Shown here: piece by piece, positions 26,091 to 34,760 of the stretch
Layout of the letters: each line of letters opens with the position of its first letter
Position numbering within the stretch: position 1 is the stretch's first letter
Assembly (NCBI GenBank): GCA_944388395.1
Contig: CALXIP010000006.1
Span: forward strand, 1-49,308
Direction: 5' to 3'
DNA: 49,308 bases
Origin: an uncultured Ruthenibacterium sp.
GTDB lineage: Bacteria > Bacillota > Clostridia > Oscillospirales > Ruminococcaceae
Made by a program: the position numbers and the translations under genes
Notes under the pieces: generated by a model
What the model was told of the DNA's origin: nothing
The model's input: the letters and a program-made list of their open reading frames with translations, nothing else
Databases searched by the model: none

Positions 26091-27851
26091 ATGTCTACAA
26101 AACCAGCGCCCCTGCGCCGTTTTATGCCCTATCTTCTGCGGTATAAGGGCATTTTGCTGTTTGATTTGTTCTGTGCGGCCCTGACCTGCATCTGCGAGCT
26201 GGTGCTGCCGCTGATGGTGCGCACCGTGACCAACATGGGCGCCGAAAACCCCGCCGGGCTGACGGTGGGCTTCATTGTGCGGATGGGCGCTTTATACGGC
26301 GTGCTGCGCCTGGTGGATGCGGCGGCCAACTACTTCATGGCCAACACCGGCCACGTGATGGGCGCGCGCATTGAAACGGATATGCGGCGGGACGCCTTCA
26401 GCCATTTGCAGAAGCTGTCCGACGCGTATTTTGCCAACACCAAGGTGGGCCAGATCATGGGGCGCATCACCAACGACCTGTTTGATGTGACCGAGTTCGC
26501 CCACCACTGCCCCGAGGAGTTTTTCATCGCCGCTTTGAAGGTGTCCATCTCCTTTGTGATCCTGTCCCGGGCCAATCTGCTTTTGACGTGTATCGTCTTT
26601 GCGCTGATCCCGGTGATGGCGGTGTGCTGCGCCTTTTTCAACCACCGGATGAAGGACGTGTTTCAAAAGCAGCGCCGCCAGATCGGCGAATTGAACGCCC
26701 GCATCGAGGACACGCTGCTGGGCGAACGGGTGGTAAAGGCCTTTTCCGGCGAAGAGGTGGAAAAACAAAAATTCGAGCAGGACAACTCCCGTTTTCTGAA
26801 CATCAAGCGGGAGACCTACCACTGGATGAGCGCATTCAACACCACTACCCGCCTGTTTGACGGCCTGATCTATCTGGTGGTGCTGGTGGCGGGCAGCTTT
26901 TTCATGCGGGCGGGCCGCATCCAGCCCGGCGACCTGGTGGCCTACATGATGTACGTGACCACGCTGCTGACCACCGTGCGCCGCATCATCGAATTTACCG
27001 AGCAGTTCTACCGGGGCCTGACCGGGGTGGAGCGCTTCTGCGAGATCATGGACGCGGACGTGGACATTCTGGACGAGCCGGGGGCGGTTCCCCTGCAGAA
27101 CGTGAAGGGCGACATCCGGTTTGAAGATGTGAGCTTCGAATATCCCGACGACCACAACAAGGTGCTGCACCACATTGACCTGCATGTGCGCGCCGGCGAA
27201 AAAATTGCGCTGGTGGGCCCTTCCGGCAGCGGAAAGACCACGCTGTGCAACCTGATCCCCCGTTTTTATGATCCCACCGACGGCCGCATTCTGCTGGACG
27301 GCCAGGACATCCGGTCCGTGACGCTGCAGTCGCTGCGCCGTGCCGTGGGCATCGTGCAGCAGGACGTCTATCTGTTCAGCGGGTCGGTGTATGAGAACAT
27401 CGCCTACGGGCGGCCCGACGCCACCCGGGACGAAGTGATCCAGGCGGCCCGGCTGGCGGGCGCCCACGAGTTCATCACCGCTTTGCACGACGGATACGAT
27501 ACATACGTGGGCGAGCGCGGCGTGAAGCTGTCCGGCGGGCAGAAGCAGCGCATTTCCATTGCGCGGGTGTTTTTGAAAAATCCGCCGGTGCTGATTCTGG
27601 ACGAGGCCACCAGCGCCCTGGACAACGAGAGCGAATTCGCCGTGACCCAGAGCCTGGCCCGGCTGGCCAAAGGCCGCACCACGCTGACCATTGCCCACCG
27701 GCTGACCACCATTCAAAGCGCGGACCGCATTCTGGTGCTGGGCGGAACGGGCATCGAGGAAGAGGGCACCCACGCCCAGCTGCTGGCCAAAGGCGGCGTG
27801 TACAGCCGGCTGTGGAACAGTGCGCAGGCGCTGAACGAAACCTCTCTGTGA
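26091..27851 (+). CDS. ABC exporter half-transporter (membrane domain fused to ATPase)
   Basis: The 586-residue protein has six hydrophobic segments (about residues 20-310) and a C-terminal ATPase. The ATPase has Walker A GPSGSGKTT, the Q-loop VGIVQQDVYLFSG, signature LSGGQKQR, Walker B VLILDEATSALD and the switch His in IAHRLTTI. It is of the MsbA/MdlB/BmrA type that exports lipids, drugs or peptides as a dimer. No second half-transporter is adjacent, so a homodimer is likely. GAGGAGCGATC precedes the ATG. Confidence 0.93.
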   Translation: MSTKPAPLRRFMPYLLRYKGILLFDLFCAALTCICELVLPLMVRTVTNMGAENPAGLTVGFIVRMGALYGVLRLVDAAANYFMANTGHVMGARIETDMRRDAFSHLQKLSDAYFANTKVGQIMGRITNDLFDVTEFAHHCPEEFFIAALKVSISFVILSRANLLLTCIVFALIPVMAVCCAFFNHRMKDVFQKQRRQIGELNARIEDTLLGERVVKAFSGEEVEKQKFEQDNSRFLNIKRETYHWMSAFNTTTRLFDGLIYLVVLVAGSFFMRAGRIQPGDLVAYMMYVTTLLTTVRRIIEFTEQFYRGLTGVERFCEIMDADVDILDEPGAVPLQNVKGDIRFEDVSFEYPDDHNKVLHHIDLHVRAGEKIALVGPSGSGKTTLCNLIPRFYDPTDGRILLDGQDIRSVTLQSLRRAVGIVQQDVYLFSGSVYENIAYGRPDATRDEVIQAARLAGAHEFITALHDGYDTYVGERGVKLSGGQKQRISIARVFLKNPPVLILDEATSALDNESEFAVTQSLARLAKGRTTLTIAHRLTTIQSADRILVLGGTGIEEEGTHAQLLAKGGVYSRLWNSAQALNETSL

Positions 27852-27873
27852 CGACCGACCAAGGAGGGTCTGT

Positions 27874-28506
27874 ATGCCGTACTTTCCTCTGTTTGTATCC
27901 CTTGCGGACCGGGACGTGCTCATTGTGGGCGGCGGGGCCGTGGCCCTGCGCAAAGCCCGCAGCCTGTCCGCTTTCGGGTGCCGCATCACCGCGGCCGCGG
28001 CCGCTTTCTGCCCCGGCTGGGAGACGCTGAACGCTGTCTGCCGCACCGCCGCGCTGACCGGCGGCGAACCGTGGCTGTGGGAAACGCCCTGGGCACTGGT
28101 GATTGCCGCAGCCGGCGACCGGGCCCTGAACCTTCGGGTGAGCGACGAGGCCCGCACCCGTGGCATCCCCGTGAACACGGCCGACGATGCCCGTGCCTGC
28201 ACCTTTTACTTTCCCGCGCTGGTGCGGCGGGGCGATGTGGTGGTGGGCGTGTGCAGCGGCGGCAAGGCCCCCTTTTACACAAAGCTGCTGCGCAAAGAAC
28301 TGGAGGCGGCCATTCCCCCCGGCGACGGCGCGCTGCCCGATGTGCTGGAGACCCAGCGCGAAGCAGCCCGCCGGGGCGGCGAGGAGGCGGCTGACCGCCT
28401 GATCCGCACGCTGCGCACCGCACTGGATGGGGACCCGGACCTTTCCGCGTCGCAGCTGCAGGCTTTGTGCGAGAAGTTCTGGCAGCAGACAGAAAATTAC
28501 AAATAG
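27874..28506 (+). CDS. Precorrin-2 dehydrogenase / sirohydrochlorin synthase (SirC/Met8-like)
   Basis: The 210-residue protein matches the N-terminal module of CysG: FPLFVSLADRDVLIVGGGAVALRKARSL gives the NAD-binding turn. VNTADDARACTFYFPALVRRGDVVVGVCSGGKAPFYTKLLRKELE is the family core. It turns precorrin-2 into sirohydrochlorin on the way to siroheme, cobalamin or haem d1. It lies alone here, without other tetrapyrrole genes, 22 nt after the exporter gene and behind a strong AAGGAGG. Confidence 0.9.
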   Translation: MPYFPLFVSLADRDVLIVGGGAVALRKARSLSAFGCRITAAAAAFCPGWETLNAVCRTAALTGGEPWLWETPWALVIAAAGDRALNLRVSDEARTRGIPVNTADDARACTFYFPALVRRGDVVVGVCSGGKAPFYTKLLRKELEAAIPPGDGALPDVLETQREAARRGGEEAADRLIRTLRTALDGDPDLSASQLQALCEKFWQQTENYK

Positions 28507-28567
28507 TATTTTCTAATCATTTTATGATGAAATGGATTTTTGAAAACAGACCAAAGGAGGTTTTTGT

Positions 28568-29371
28568 GTGACCAATCCCCTTGTCTCCATCATTGTCCCG
28601 GTGTACAATGCGGCGCCGGACCTGGCCCGCTGCATTGAAAGCGTGCGAAAGCAAAGCTATGAAAACTGGGAGCTTTTGCTGGTGAACGACGGTTCCAGCG
28701 ACACATCCGGCCCCATTTGCCGCATGTATGAACGGGTGGACGGGCGCATTCATGTGCTGGACAAGAAAAACGAGGGTGTGTCCGCCGCGCGCAACGACGC
28801 GCTGGACGCGGCCAAAGGTGATTTTGTGCAGTTTCTGGACAGCGACGATTACCTTCCGCCGGACGCCACCGAAAAGCTGGTGGCTCGGGCGCTGGCGGAC
28901 GACTGCGATCTGGTAGTGGCCCGCTACTACCGGGTGAAGGCGGAAAAGATCACGGTACACGGCTTTCTGCAGGACACGGGAGTCATGGACCAGCTGGACT
29001 TTGCCCGGCAGCTGATGGAAGAGCCGGCCAGTTTTTACTACGGCGTTCTGTGGAACAAACTGTACCGCGCTTCCGTTTTGCAGGAAAACCACATCCGCTG
29101 CCACGAGGAACTGAACTGGAGCGAGGATTTTCTGTTCAATCTGGAGTACATTCGCTACGCACAGCGCTTCGCGGCGCTGGACGCGCCGGTGTACTACTAT
29201 GTGAAAAACCGGACCAGCATCACCAATTCCCAGATCGACCTCATCAGCGTGGTCAAAACAAAAACCACCCTGTTCCCCTACTATAAGGCACTGTATGAGC
29301 AGCTGGGCCTGTACGAAAAGTACCGCCCGCAAATTTACAAATATCTGATCGCCACGGCCAGCCGCGGCTGA
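28568..29371 (+). CDS. Family 2 glycosyltransferase
   Basis: The 267-residue GT-A enzyme has the usual start PLVSIIVPVYNAAPDLARCIESV, VNDGSSDTSGPI for the nucleotide, and the metal-binding DSDDY (about residue 95). ELNWSEDFLFNLEYI fits the acceptor-side Glu-Asp motif of capsule or teichoic-acid type transferases. There is no membrane segment. GTG is the start, with AAAGGAGG 9 nt upstream. The acceptor is unknown. Confidence 0.9.
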   Translation: MTNPLVSIIVPVYNAAPDLARCIESVRKQSYENWELLLVNDGSSDTSGPICRMYERVDGRIHVLDKKNEGVSAARNDALDAAKGDFVQFLDSDDYLPPDATEKLVARALADDCDLVVARYYRVKAEKITVHGFLQDTGVMDQLDFARQLMEEPASFYYGVLWNKLYRASVLQENHIRCHEELNWSEDFLFNLEYIRYAQRFAALDAPVYYYVKNRTSITNSQIDLISVVKTKTTLFPYYKALYEQLGLYEKYRPQIYKYLIATASRG

Positions 29372-29407
29372 AAAAAGGAGACGGACCCGCGGGTCCGTCT
29401 CCTTTTT
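29372..29407. terminator. Bidirectional intrinsic terminator
   Basis: A perfect 26-bp palindrome (29377-29402, GGAGACGGACCC and its complement) is flanked by AAAAA and TTTTT. It separates the convergent glycosyltransferase and short-chain dehydrogenase genes. Confidence 0.92.
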
Positions 29408-29410
29408 GTT

Positions 29411-30181
29411 TTATTTTGTCTCCAGGGGCATGCCGATGGAAAAACCGGTTTCGCCGCCGTCGATGGCGAACTTGGCGCCCGTGATGTTGGCGGACTCGTC
29501 GCTGGCCAGGAACAGCACCAGATTTGCGATGTCCTGCGGTTCCAGAATGCGGCCCATGGGGGTGAAGTATCCCGGATTTTTGCGGATGTCCTCATCGTCC
29601 CGCAGCAGCATGTTGGTGGCGCAGCTGGCCGGGTGGATGGAGTTGGAGCGCACGTTTTTGTTGCGGTACTCCGCCGCCGCCACCTGGCTGAGCATGGCGA
29701 TGGCCGCCCTGCTGGCGCCGTAGGCCGCATGGTTCACAAACCCGAAGGTGGCTGCGTCGGACGAGGTGTTGATGATGGAGGCGTTTCCGCTGGCCACGAG
29801 CAGCGGCGCCAGATATTTGATGCCCAGGAACGGGCCGGTGCTGTTGATGGCCATTTCGCGGTTCCACTCATCCAGCGAAAGCTCCTCGATGGGCTTGACG
29901 ATGAGAATGCCCGCGTTGTTGAAGAACACATTCAGCTTGCCGCAGCTCTCCCGCACGGCTTGGGCCACGCGTTTCCAGTTCTCCTCATCGGTCACGTCCA
30001 GCTTCAGCGCCGTGGCGCGCCCGCCGCCTGCCTTGATCTCCGCCTTGACCTGTTGCAGGCCCTCTTCGTTGATGTCGCACAAAAACACCTGCGCGCCCTC
30101 CCGCGCGAAGGTGATGGCCGTCTGCCGGCCAATGCCGCTGGCCGCGCCGGTGACCAGCGCGATCTTGCCTTCCAGTCTCAT
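29411..30181 (-). CDS. Short-chain dehydrogenase/reductase with Arg at the catalytic Lys position
   Basis: The 256-residue classical SDR has the cofactor motif TGAASGIG (11-18), Asp36 that favours NAD(H), NNAG (88-91), Ser140/141 and Tyr154. The Y-x-x-x-K motif reads YGASR, so residue 158 is Arg (codon AGG) where nearly all active classical SDRs have Lys. Either the enzyme works with Arg or it has lost activity. The ATG at 30181 has GGAGG 8 nt upstream, and a strong promoter lies ahead of it. The substrate is unknown. Confidence 0.9.
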   Translation of the reverse strand: MRLEGKIALVTGAASGIGRQTAITFAREGAQVFLCDINEEGLQQVKAEIKAGGGRATALKLDVTDEENWKRVAQAVRESCGKLNVFFNNAGILIVKPIEELSLDEWNREMAINSTGPFLGIKYLAPLLVASGNASIINTSSDAATFGFVNHAAYGASRAAIAMLSQVAAAEYRNKNVRSNSIHPASCATNMLLRDDEDIRKNPGYFTPMGRILEPQDIANLVLFLASDESANITGAKFAIDGGETGFSIGMPLETK

Positions 30182-30233
30182 GGGTTCAACCTCCTGTGAT
30201 AGAAATTTTCGACTTCCACGGGTCGTTTTTTTC

Positions 30234-30262
30234 ATCATAGCACGCTCTTTTGCGTTCGTCAA
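30234..30262 (-). promoter_or_regulatory. Promoter of the short-chain dehydrogenase gene
   Basis: On the minus strand TTGACG (30262-30257), 17 nt, TATGAT (30239-30234). Both boxes match 5 of 6 consensus bases. Confidence 0.75.
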
Positions 30263-30273
30263 ACCACACTTTC

Positions 30274-30302
30274 TTGCATCTGCGGGCAGCATGTTTTACA
30301 AT
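30274..30302 (+). promoter_or_regulatory. Promoter of the frameshifted membrane protein gene
   Basis: TTGCAT (30274-30279), 17 nt, TACAAT (30297-30302), 26 nt before the ATG at 30329. It is divergent from the dehydrogenase promoter, with the two -35 boxes only 11 bp apart. Confidence 0.7.
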
Positions 30303-30328
30303 GGTGGCATAAGCGGGGAGGAGTGAAC

Positions 30329-32192
30329 ATGAACGATTTAAAAGCACTGGCCGAGCGCCTGAAAACCCAGGCGCCCCACTGTTCCGTCACCTGGGAAGAA
30401 GACGGTCTGCGGGTACAGTCGGCCTGCGGCGAAGTGCGCGCCGCGGGGGACCGTGTGCTCTTTCTGGGCGATGTGTACCGCAACCTGCGCATGGCCGATT
30501 CGTCCTCGCTGTGCACGGCGGTGGCGCTGTTCGCCCAATGCCTGGAGGAGGGCGGTCCCGTCGAGCCCCACACCCGAGAGGAGCGGTGCGCCTGCAACCC
30601 CACCTACCGGGCCACCGCGGCCGCGCTGAAGAAGCTGGACCGCCAGGTCCTGACGGTGCTGGCGGCGGCCGAGGCCGTGCTGCTGGCGGCGCTGGTCCTC
30701 AGCGGACAGAGCATCCTCGCCATGGCCATGATCCTTGCGCTGGTGGGCACGGTGCCCTGGCGGGCGAACCGGACCATTCACATTCTGGCAGAGCACTGGG
30801 TCTGCCCCCACTGCCACGCCGCCCTGCCCCGAATGCCTCACACCACCACCGCGCTGCGCTACGCCTGCTGCTGCCCGGCCTGCGGTCAGAAGCTGGAGAC
30901 GGACCCCCTCTCCCGCTACGCCCATGAGCCGGACGTAGACCAGGCTGCCCGGGCTCCGGGCAACCGGGCCTGCCTGGTTTCCGGCATGGTGATCCTTCTG
31001 TGCGCGCTGGCGGGGCTGGCCCTGTTCGGGGCGGCGCTGACCGGGCTGGGCCTGCTGTTTCTCCCGGTGCGCCCGCCCCGGGAGGTCACGTTTTCCGCCG
31101 GGGTGCGCCGCCGGGACAGCGCTCTGGTGCCCGCCTTTTTCTGCTGGCCCCTGGGCCTGGCCCTGCTGGGGATGGGGGTGTGGTCCGCCCGGCAGGGGCT
31201 GAGCGCCGGATATTGGGCGGCGGCCGGCCTGTTGCTGACGGCACTGGGCGCGCTGGCCCTGCTGGACCGGCGAAACCGGGCGCTGTTCTTTTTGTCCGGC
31301 GGCACGCTGCTGCGCTTTGACCTGTGGGGCCGCCGGCAGGAGCGGACCGTCCAACAGATCGTCTCGGTGCGCAGCTGCCCGGGGCGCAGTCTGGCGCTGC
31401 TGGGGGAGGACGGGCGCGTCTTTTTCACCGCCCGCAGCGGAATGTGCCAATTTCAGCGGGTGCGAAACTGGGCCGAAGCGCGGCAGATCCCCATCCAGCT
31501 GGTCGCGCCGCCCGTCGCCGGCCGCTCTGTGCAGTGCTGGAGGAACGCCTTTCGCAGCCGCATGCATCTGCATCTGAACGCCGCGCGGGTGTCTCTGGCG
31601 CTGGCCCTGGCCGCCCTGTGGGCCGGCTGCCTTCTGCCGCCTGCTCTGTTTGCCCTGGGCGGGCTGCAGCTGGGAGACGCGGTGCTCTGGATGGGCGCCG
31701 CCCCCCCTGCCGCTGATGGTCTGCCTGGTTGTGTTTGCGCCGGTGACCGCCCTGGGCGGGTTGCAGGAGGCCACCCCCGCCTGGAAGGCCATGCACGCGC
31801 TGCTGCCCTACCCGCTGCTGGCTCTGCCCGCGGTTTTGCTGTCGGCGATGGCGCCCGCTGCCATGGACCGCTTTTTGTTTGCGGAGGACAGCCGCGCCTT
31901 CCCGTGGCTGTGGGCCGCCTTTACGCTGGTACCTGCGGCGCTGGTATGTCTGCGGACGCCCCGGCCCCGGCGGGCGGCACAGACGGTGATCCTGACGGCG
32001 CTGCTGATGCTGACCGGCTATTCCACGGCCTGCGCCGCCGACCTGGTGCTGCAGAACCTGGCGCACACCGCCGCGCCGGTGCAAACGCAGGACGCTGCCC
32101 CTCTGACCGTTCAGCGGAAGGACGGCGTCCGGTTTCTTGTGACGGACAAACGCGGTTCGGCGCTTGCATCTTTTGACTGCTGTGTTATATAA
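30329..32192 (+). pseudogene. Zinc-ribbon polytopic membrane protein split by a frameshift
   Basis: The ATG at 30329 (GGGGAGGA upstream) opens a frame that is membrane-protein-like to about 31700. Beyond a run of seven C residues (31701-31707) this frame turns into Ala/Gly/Arg-rich non-protein-like sequence. The next frame then continues smoothly with LPLMVCLVVFAPVTALGG, more hydrophobic segments and a stop at 32192. One fewer C would join them into about 620 residues. The protein has a soluble start and a CPHC...CPAC zinc ribbon near residue 158 between hydrophobic pairs. It ends in an extracytoplasmic-looking tail. I do not recognise the family. The indel may be a true mutation, phase variation in the C tract, or a sequencing error. 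Confidence 0.7.
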
Positions 32193-32196
32193 TAAG

Positions 32197-32226
32197 AACG
32201 GTCTCGGCATGAGCCGGGGCCGTTTT
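32197..32226 (+). terminator. Terminator after the membrane protein gene
   Basis: AACGGTCTCGGC (32197-32208) pairs along its full length, with two G-U pairs, to GCCGGGGCCGTT (32213-32224) over a 4-nt loop, ending in TTTT. A TTGCAT-18-TATAAT promoter-like pair (32164-32193) lies just before it inside the end of the gene. Confidence 0.7.
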
Positions 32227-32252
32227 CCCTTGAGAAAGCGAGGCGAAGGAAT

Positions 32253-32549
32253 ATGAATCGACGGCAAACGGCCATTGCCCTGGGCGCGGGGCTTTTGTGC
32301 GCCTTTGCAGCGGGTGCGCTGGCGGTTCGGCGCAAACTTCGCGCCGGCAAACCGACCCCTGCCGCACCGCAGCAGGACGATCCGCTGGCCGATCTTCTGT
32401 CTTCCCACAATCAGCCCGATCAGGGCCCCAACGCCAATCCCGTGGACGCGGCCGGTGCGTCCTCGGCCCCCGAAAGGGTGCTGGACCCTCTGAAAATCGC
32501 CTGTGCGGAGGATTTTCAGGATTGGGATGACCTTGGCTGCCGGGGCTGA
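32253..32549 (+). CDS. Small membrane-anchored protein of unknown function
   Basis: The 98-residue protein has one N-terminal hydrophobic segment (TAIALGAGLLCAFAAGALAV) after an MNRRQ start and then a basic stop-transfer patch. A Pro/Gln/Asp-rich linker follows, and an acidic end DPLKIACAEDFQDWDDLG. GAAGGAAT precedes the ATG. I do not recognise it. It is bracketed by terminators and is probably a single-gene unit. Confidence 0.65.
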   Translation: MNRRQTAIALGAGLLCAFAAGALAVRRKLRAGKPTPAAPQQDDPLADLLSSHNQPDQGPNANPVDAAGASSAPERVLDPLKIACAEDFQDWDDLGCRG

Positions 32550-32557
32550 ACAGGTTT

Positions 32558-32584
32558 GCCGCAGCGGGGCTGCGGCGTTTTTTT
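32558..32584 (+). terminator. Intrinsic terminator
   Basis: GCCGCAGC and GCTGCGGC (32558-32576) form a perfect 8-bp stem with a GGG loop followed by G and seven T. It ends the small membrane protein gene. The ribosome site of the CobW gene follows immediately. Confidence 0.88.
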
Positions 32585-32605
32585 ATCAAAGAAAGGAACG
32601 TAAGT

Positions 32606-33691
32606 ATGACCAAAATTACAATTTTTTCCGGATTTTTGGGCGCGGGTAAAACCACGCTGATCAAAAAGCTGATCGCCGACGGGTACCAGGGCGAAAAACT
32701 GGTGCTGATCGAAAACGAGTTTGGCGAGATCGGCATTGACGGCGGCTTCATGAAAGAGGCGGGCATTCAGGTGACCGAGATGAACTCCGGCTGCATCTGC
32801 TGCAGCCTGGTGGGCGATTTCGGCAAAGCGCTGGAGAAAGTGCTGGAAGAATACCATCCCGACCGCATTCTCATCGAGCCGTCGGGCGTGGGCAAGCTCA
32901 GCGACGTGATCCGCGCGGTGCAGAACCTGCATGCGGACGTGGAGCTGGCCGGCTTTGTCACTGTGGCGGACGCGAGCAAGTGCCGCCTGTATATGAAGAA
33001 CTTCGGCGAGTTTTACAACAACCAGATCGAGCATGCCAGCGCCATCATCCTCAGCCGCACCGACTCCATCAGTGAGGACCGGCTGAACGCGGCGGTGGAA
33101 CTGCTGCGCGCCCACAACGAGAAAGCGCCCATTGTCACCACGCCCTGGTCGCAGCTTACCGGCGCCCAGCTGCTGGAGGCTATGGAGCAGAAAAACAGCC
33201 TGCAGGAAGAGCTGCTGGCCCTTGCCCGTGAGGAGCATCATCACGAGCATCACCACGAGGAAGGCTGCACCTGCGAAGCCTGCCAGCACGAGCACGACCA
33301 TGAGCATGAACACCACCATGACCATGAGCATGAGCACCACCACGACCACGACCACGAGCATCATCACGACGAATGCGGGTGCGGCCATGACCACGAGGGC
33401 CACCACCATGCAGACGAGGTGTTCACCAGCTGGGGCACCGAGTCACCGCGCAAATACAGCAAGGAAAAACTGTGCGCACTGCTGGATCTGCTGGACACCG
33501 GCAAATACGGCAGCGTGCTGCGTGCCAAGGGCATTGTGCCCGCCGAGGACGGCACCTGGCTGCACTTTGACTATGTGCCGGGCGAGCAGAACGTGCGCAC
33601 CGGTGCGGCGGATTACACCGGCCGCCTGTGCGTGATCGGCGCCGGGCTGGACACCGGCGCGCTGGCCGCGCTGTTCAGCAGGGAGGAATGA
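32606..33691 (+). CDS. CobW/COG0523-family GTPase with a His-rich metal-binding stretch
   Basis: The 361-residue metallochaperone-like GTPase has Walker A GFLGAGKTT (9-17), the family metal motif CICC (Cys63, 65, 66), EPSGVG (Walker B region) and SRTD as the base-specificity motif. Residues about 210-270 are an extreme His/Glu/Asp stretch (repeats of HEH, HHDH, with CTCEAC and CGCG inside). The C-terminal CobW domain follows. Family members deliver zinc or cobalt or work in nitrile hydratase assembly; the metal here is not shown. The start has AAGGAA. It is 2 nt from a second CobW-family gene. Confidence 0.93.
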   Translation: MTKITIFSGFLGAGKTTLIKKLIADGYQGEKLVLIENEFGEIGIDGGFMKEAGIQVTEMNSGCICCSLVGDFGKALEKVLEEYHPDRILIEPSGVGKLSDVIRAVQNLHADVELAGFVTVADASKCRLYMKNFGEFYNNQIEHASAIILSRTDSISEDRLNAAVELLRAHNEKAPIVTTPWSQLTGAQLLEAMEQKNSLQEELLALAREEHHHEHHHEEGCTCEACQHEHDHEHEHHHDHEHEHHHDHDHEHHHDECGCGHDHEGHHHADEVFTSWGTESPRKYSKEKLCALLDLLDTGKYGSVLRAKGIVPAEDGTWLHFDYVPGEQNVRTGAADYTGRLCVIGAGLDTGALAALFSREE

Positions 33692-33693
33692 CC

Positions 33694-34638
33694 ATGGCGA
33701 TTCCCATTTATCTGTTCACGGGATTTTTGGAGTCGGGCAAAACCACCTTTTTGCAGGAAACGCTGGAAGACCCGGATTTCTGCACCGGGGAAAAGACCCT
33801 GCTGCTTCTGTGCGAAGAGGGCGAGATCGAACTGGAACCCAAGAAATTCGCAGGCGGCAACGTGACCATCGTCCCGGTGGAAAACGAACAGGACCTGACC
33901 CGGGAGTTTCTGGAAAGCCAGACCAAGCAGCGGCGCATTGACCGCGTGATCATTGAGTACAACGGCATGTGGAATCTGCAGACGCTGTACGACGCGCTGC
34001 CCAAAGGCTGGGAATTTTATCAGATCCTGCTGACGGCGGATTCCACCACCTTCCCCTCCTACATGAACAACATGCGCCAGCTGGCCGTGGACAAACTGCA
34101 GGACCCGGAAGTGGTCATTTTCAACCGCTGCACCGACAAAACTGACCGCACCTACCTGCACCGGGCCGTGCGGATGGTCAACCGCCGGGCGCAGATCATC
34201 TACGAATACACCGACGGCAGCATCCGGCCCGACGACATCGAGGACGAGCTGCCCTTTGACCTGAAAGCGCCGGTGATCGAGCTGCGGGACGAGGATTTCG
34301 GCATCTGGTATCTGGATGCAATGGAAAACCCGGACAAGTACCGGGGCAAGCACATTCATTTCAAGGCATATGTGTGCCAGACCAAGCGCGCCCCCAAAGG
34401 CTGTTTTGTGGCCGGGCGCTTCGGCATGACCTGCTGTGCGGAGGACATCTCCTTCATCGGCGTGCTGTGCGAGGCGGACAACGCCGCGCAGCTGCGCCAC
34501 CGCAGCTGGGTGGACGTGACGGCCGAACTGGATGTAAAACGCCACGAGATTTACGGCGGCGAGGGCCCCTGGCTGCGCGCGTCCCAGGTGACGCCCACCA
34601 CGCCCCCGCAGGACGAACTGGTCTATTTCTTGCGCTGA
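33694..34638 (+). CDS. CobW-like GTPase fused to a DUF1980/TIGR03943-like C-terminal domain
   Basis: The 314-residue protein has Walker A GFLESGKTT (10-18) but no CxCC metal motif, so its GTPase half departs from the usual family pattern. EYNGMW stands in the Walker B region and FNRCTD as base motif. From about residue 205 it continues with GIWYLDAMENPDKYRGK and FVAGRFGMTCCAEDISFIG, which recall the soluble domain of YcgQ-type (DUF1980) proteins that are linked to zinc homeostasis in Bacillus. GGGAGG lies 7 nt upstream. The pair with the His-rich GTPase suggests a shared metal-handling task; that is inference. Confidence 0.88.
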   Translation: MAIPIYLFTGFLESGKTTFLQETLEDPDFCTGEKTLLLLCEEGEIELEPKKFAGGNVTIVPVENEQDLTREFLESQTKQRRIDRVIIEYNGMWNLQTLYDALPKGWEFYQILLTADSTTFPSYMNNMRQLAVDKLQDPEVVIFNRCTDKTDRTYLHRAVRMVNRRAQIIYEYTDGSIRPDDIEDELPFDLKAPVIELRDEDFGIWYLDAMENPDKYRGKHIHFKAYVCQTKRAPKGCFVAGRFGMTCCAEDISFIGVLCEADNAAQLRHRSWVDVTAELDVKRHEIYGGEGPWLRASQVTPTTPPQDELVYFLR

Positions 34639-34642
34639 CAAA

Positions 34643-34678
34643 AAACTCCCGGACGGGTGCGGCCCGTCCGGGAGTTTT
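34643..34678. terminator. Strong terminator after the CobW pair
   Basis: AAACTCCCGGACGGG and CCCGTCCGGGAGTTT (34643-34677) form a perfect 15-bp stem with a 5-nt loop ending in TTTT. Confidence 0.9.
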
Positions 34679-34760
34679 CATTTCTTTCCGCGCAGCGGCG
34701 GATAACGGCGCCTGTCTGGGGCAAACTTCTTTTAGAAAACACGTTCAACGAAGGGGTTTT

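Noticed and set aside
33230-33415. Tandem-repeat DNA (CAT/CAC-rich)
   Set aside because: It is the coding sequence of the His-rich stretch of the CobW GTPase; irregular units show selection on protein, not a DNA repeat array.
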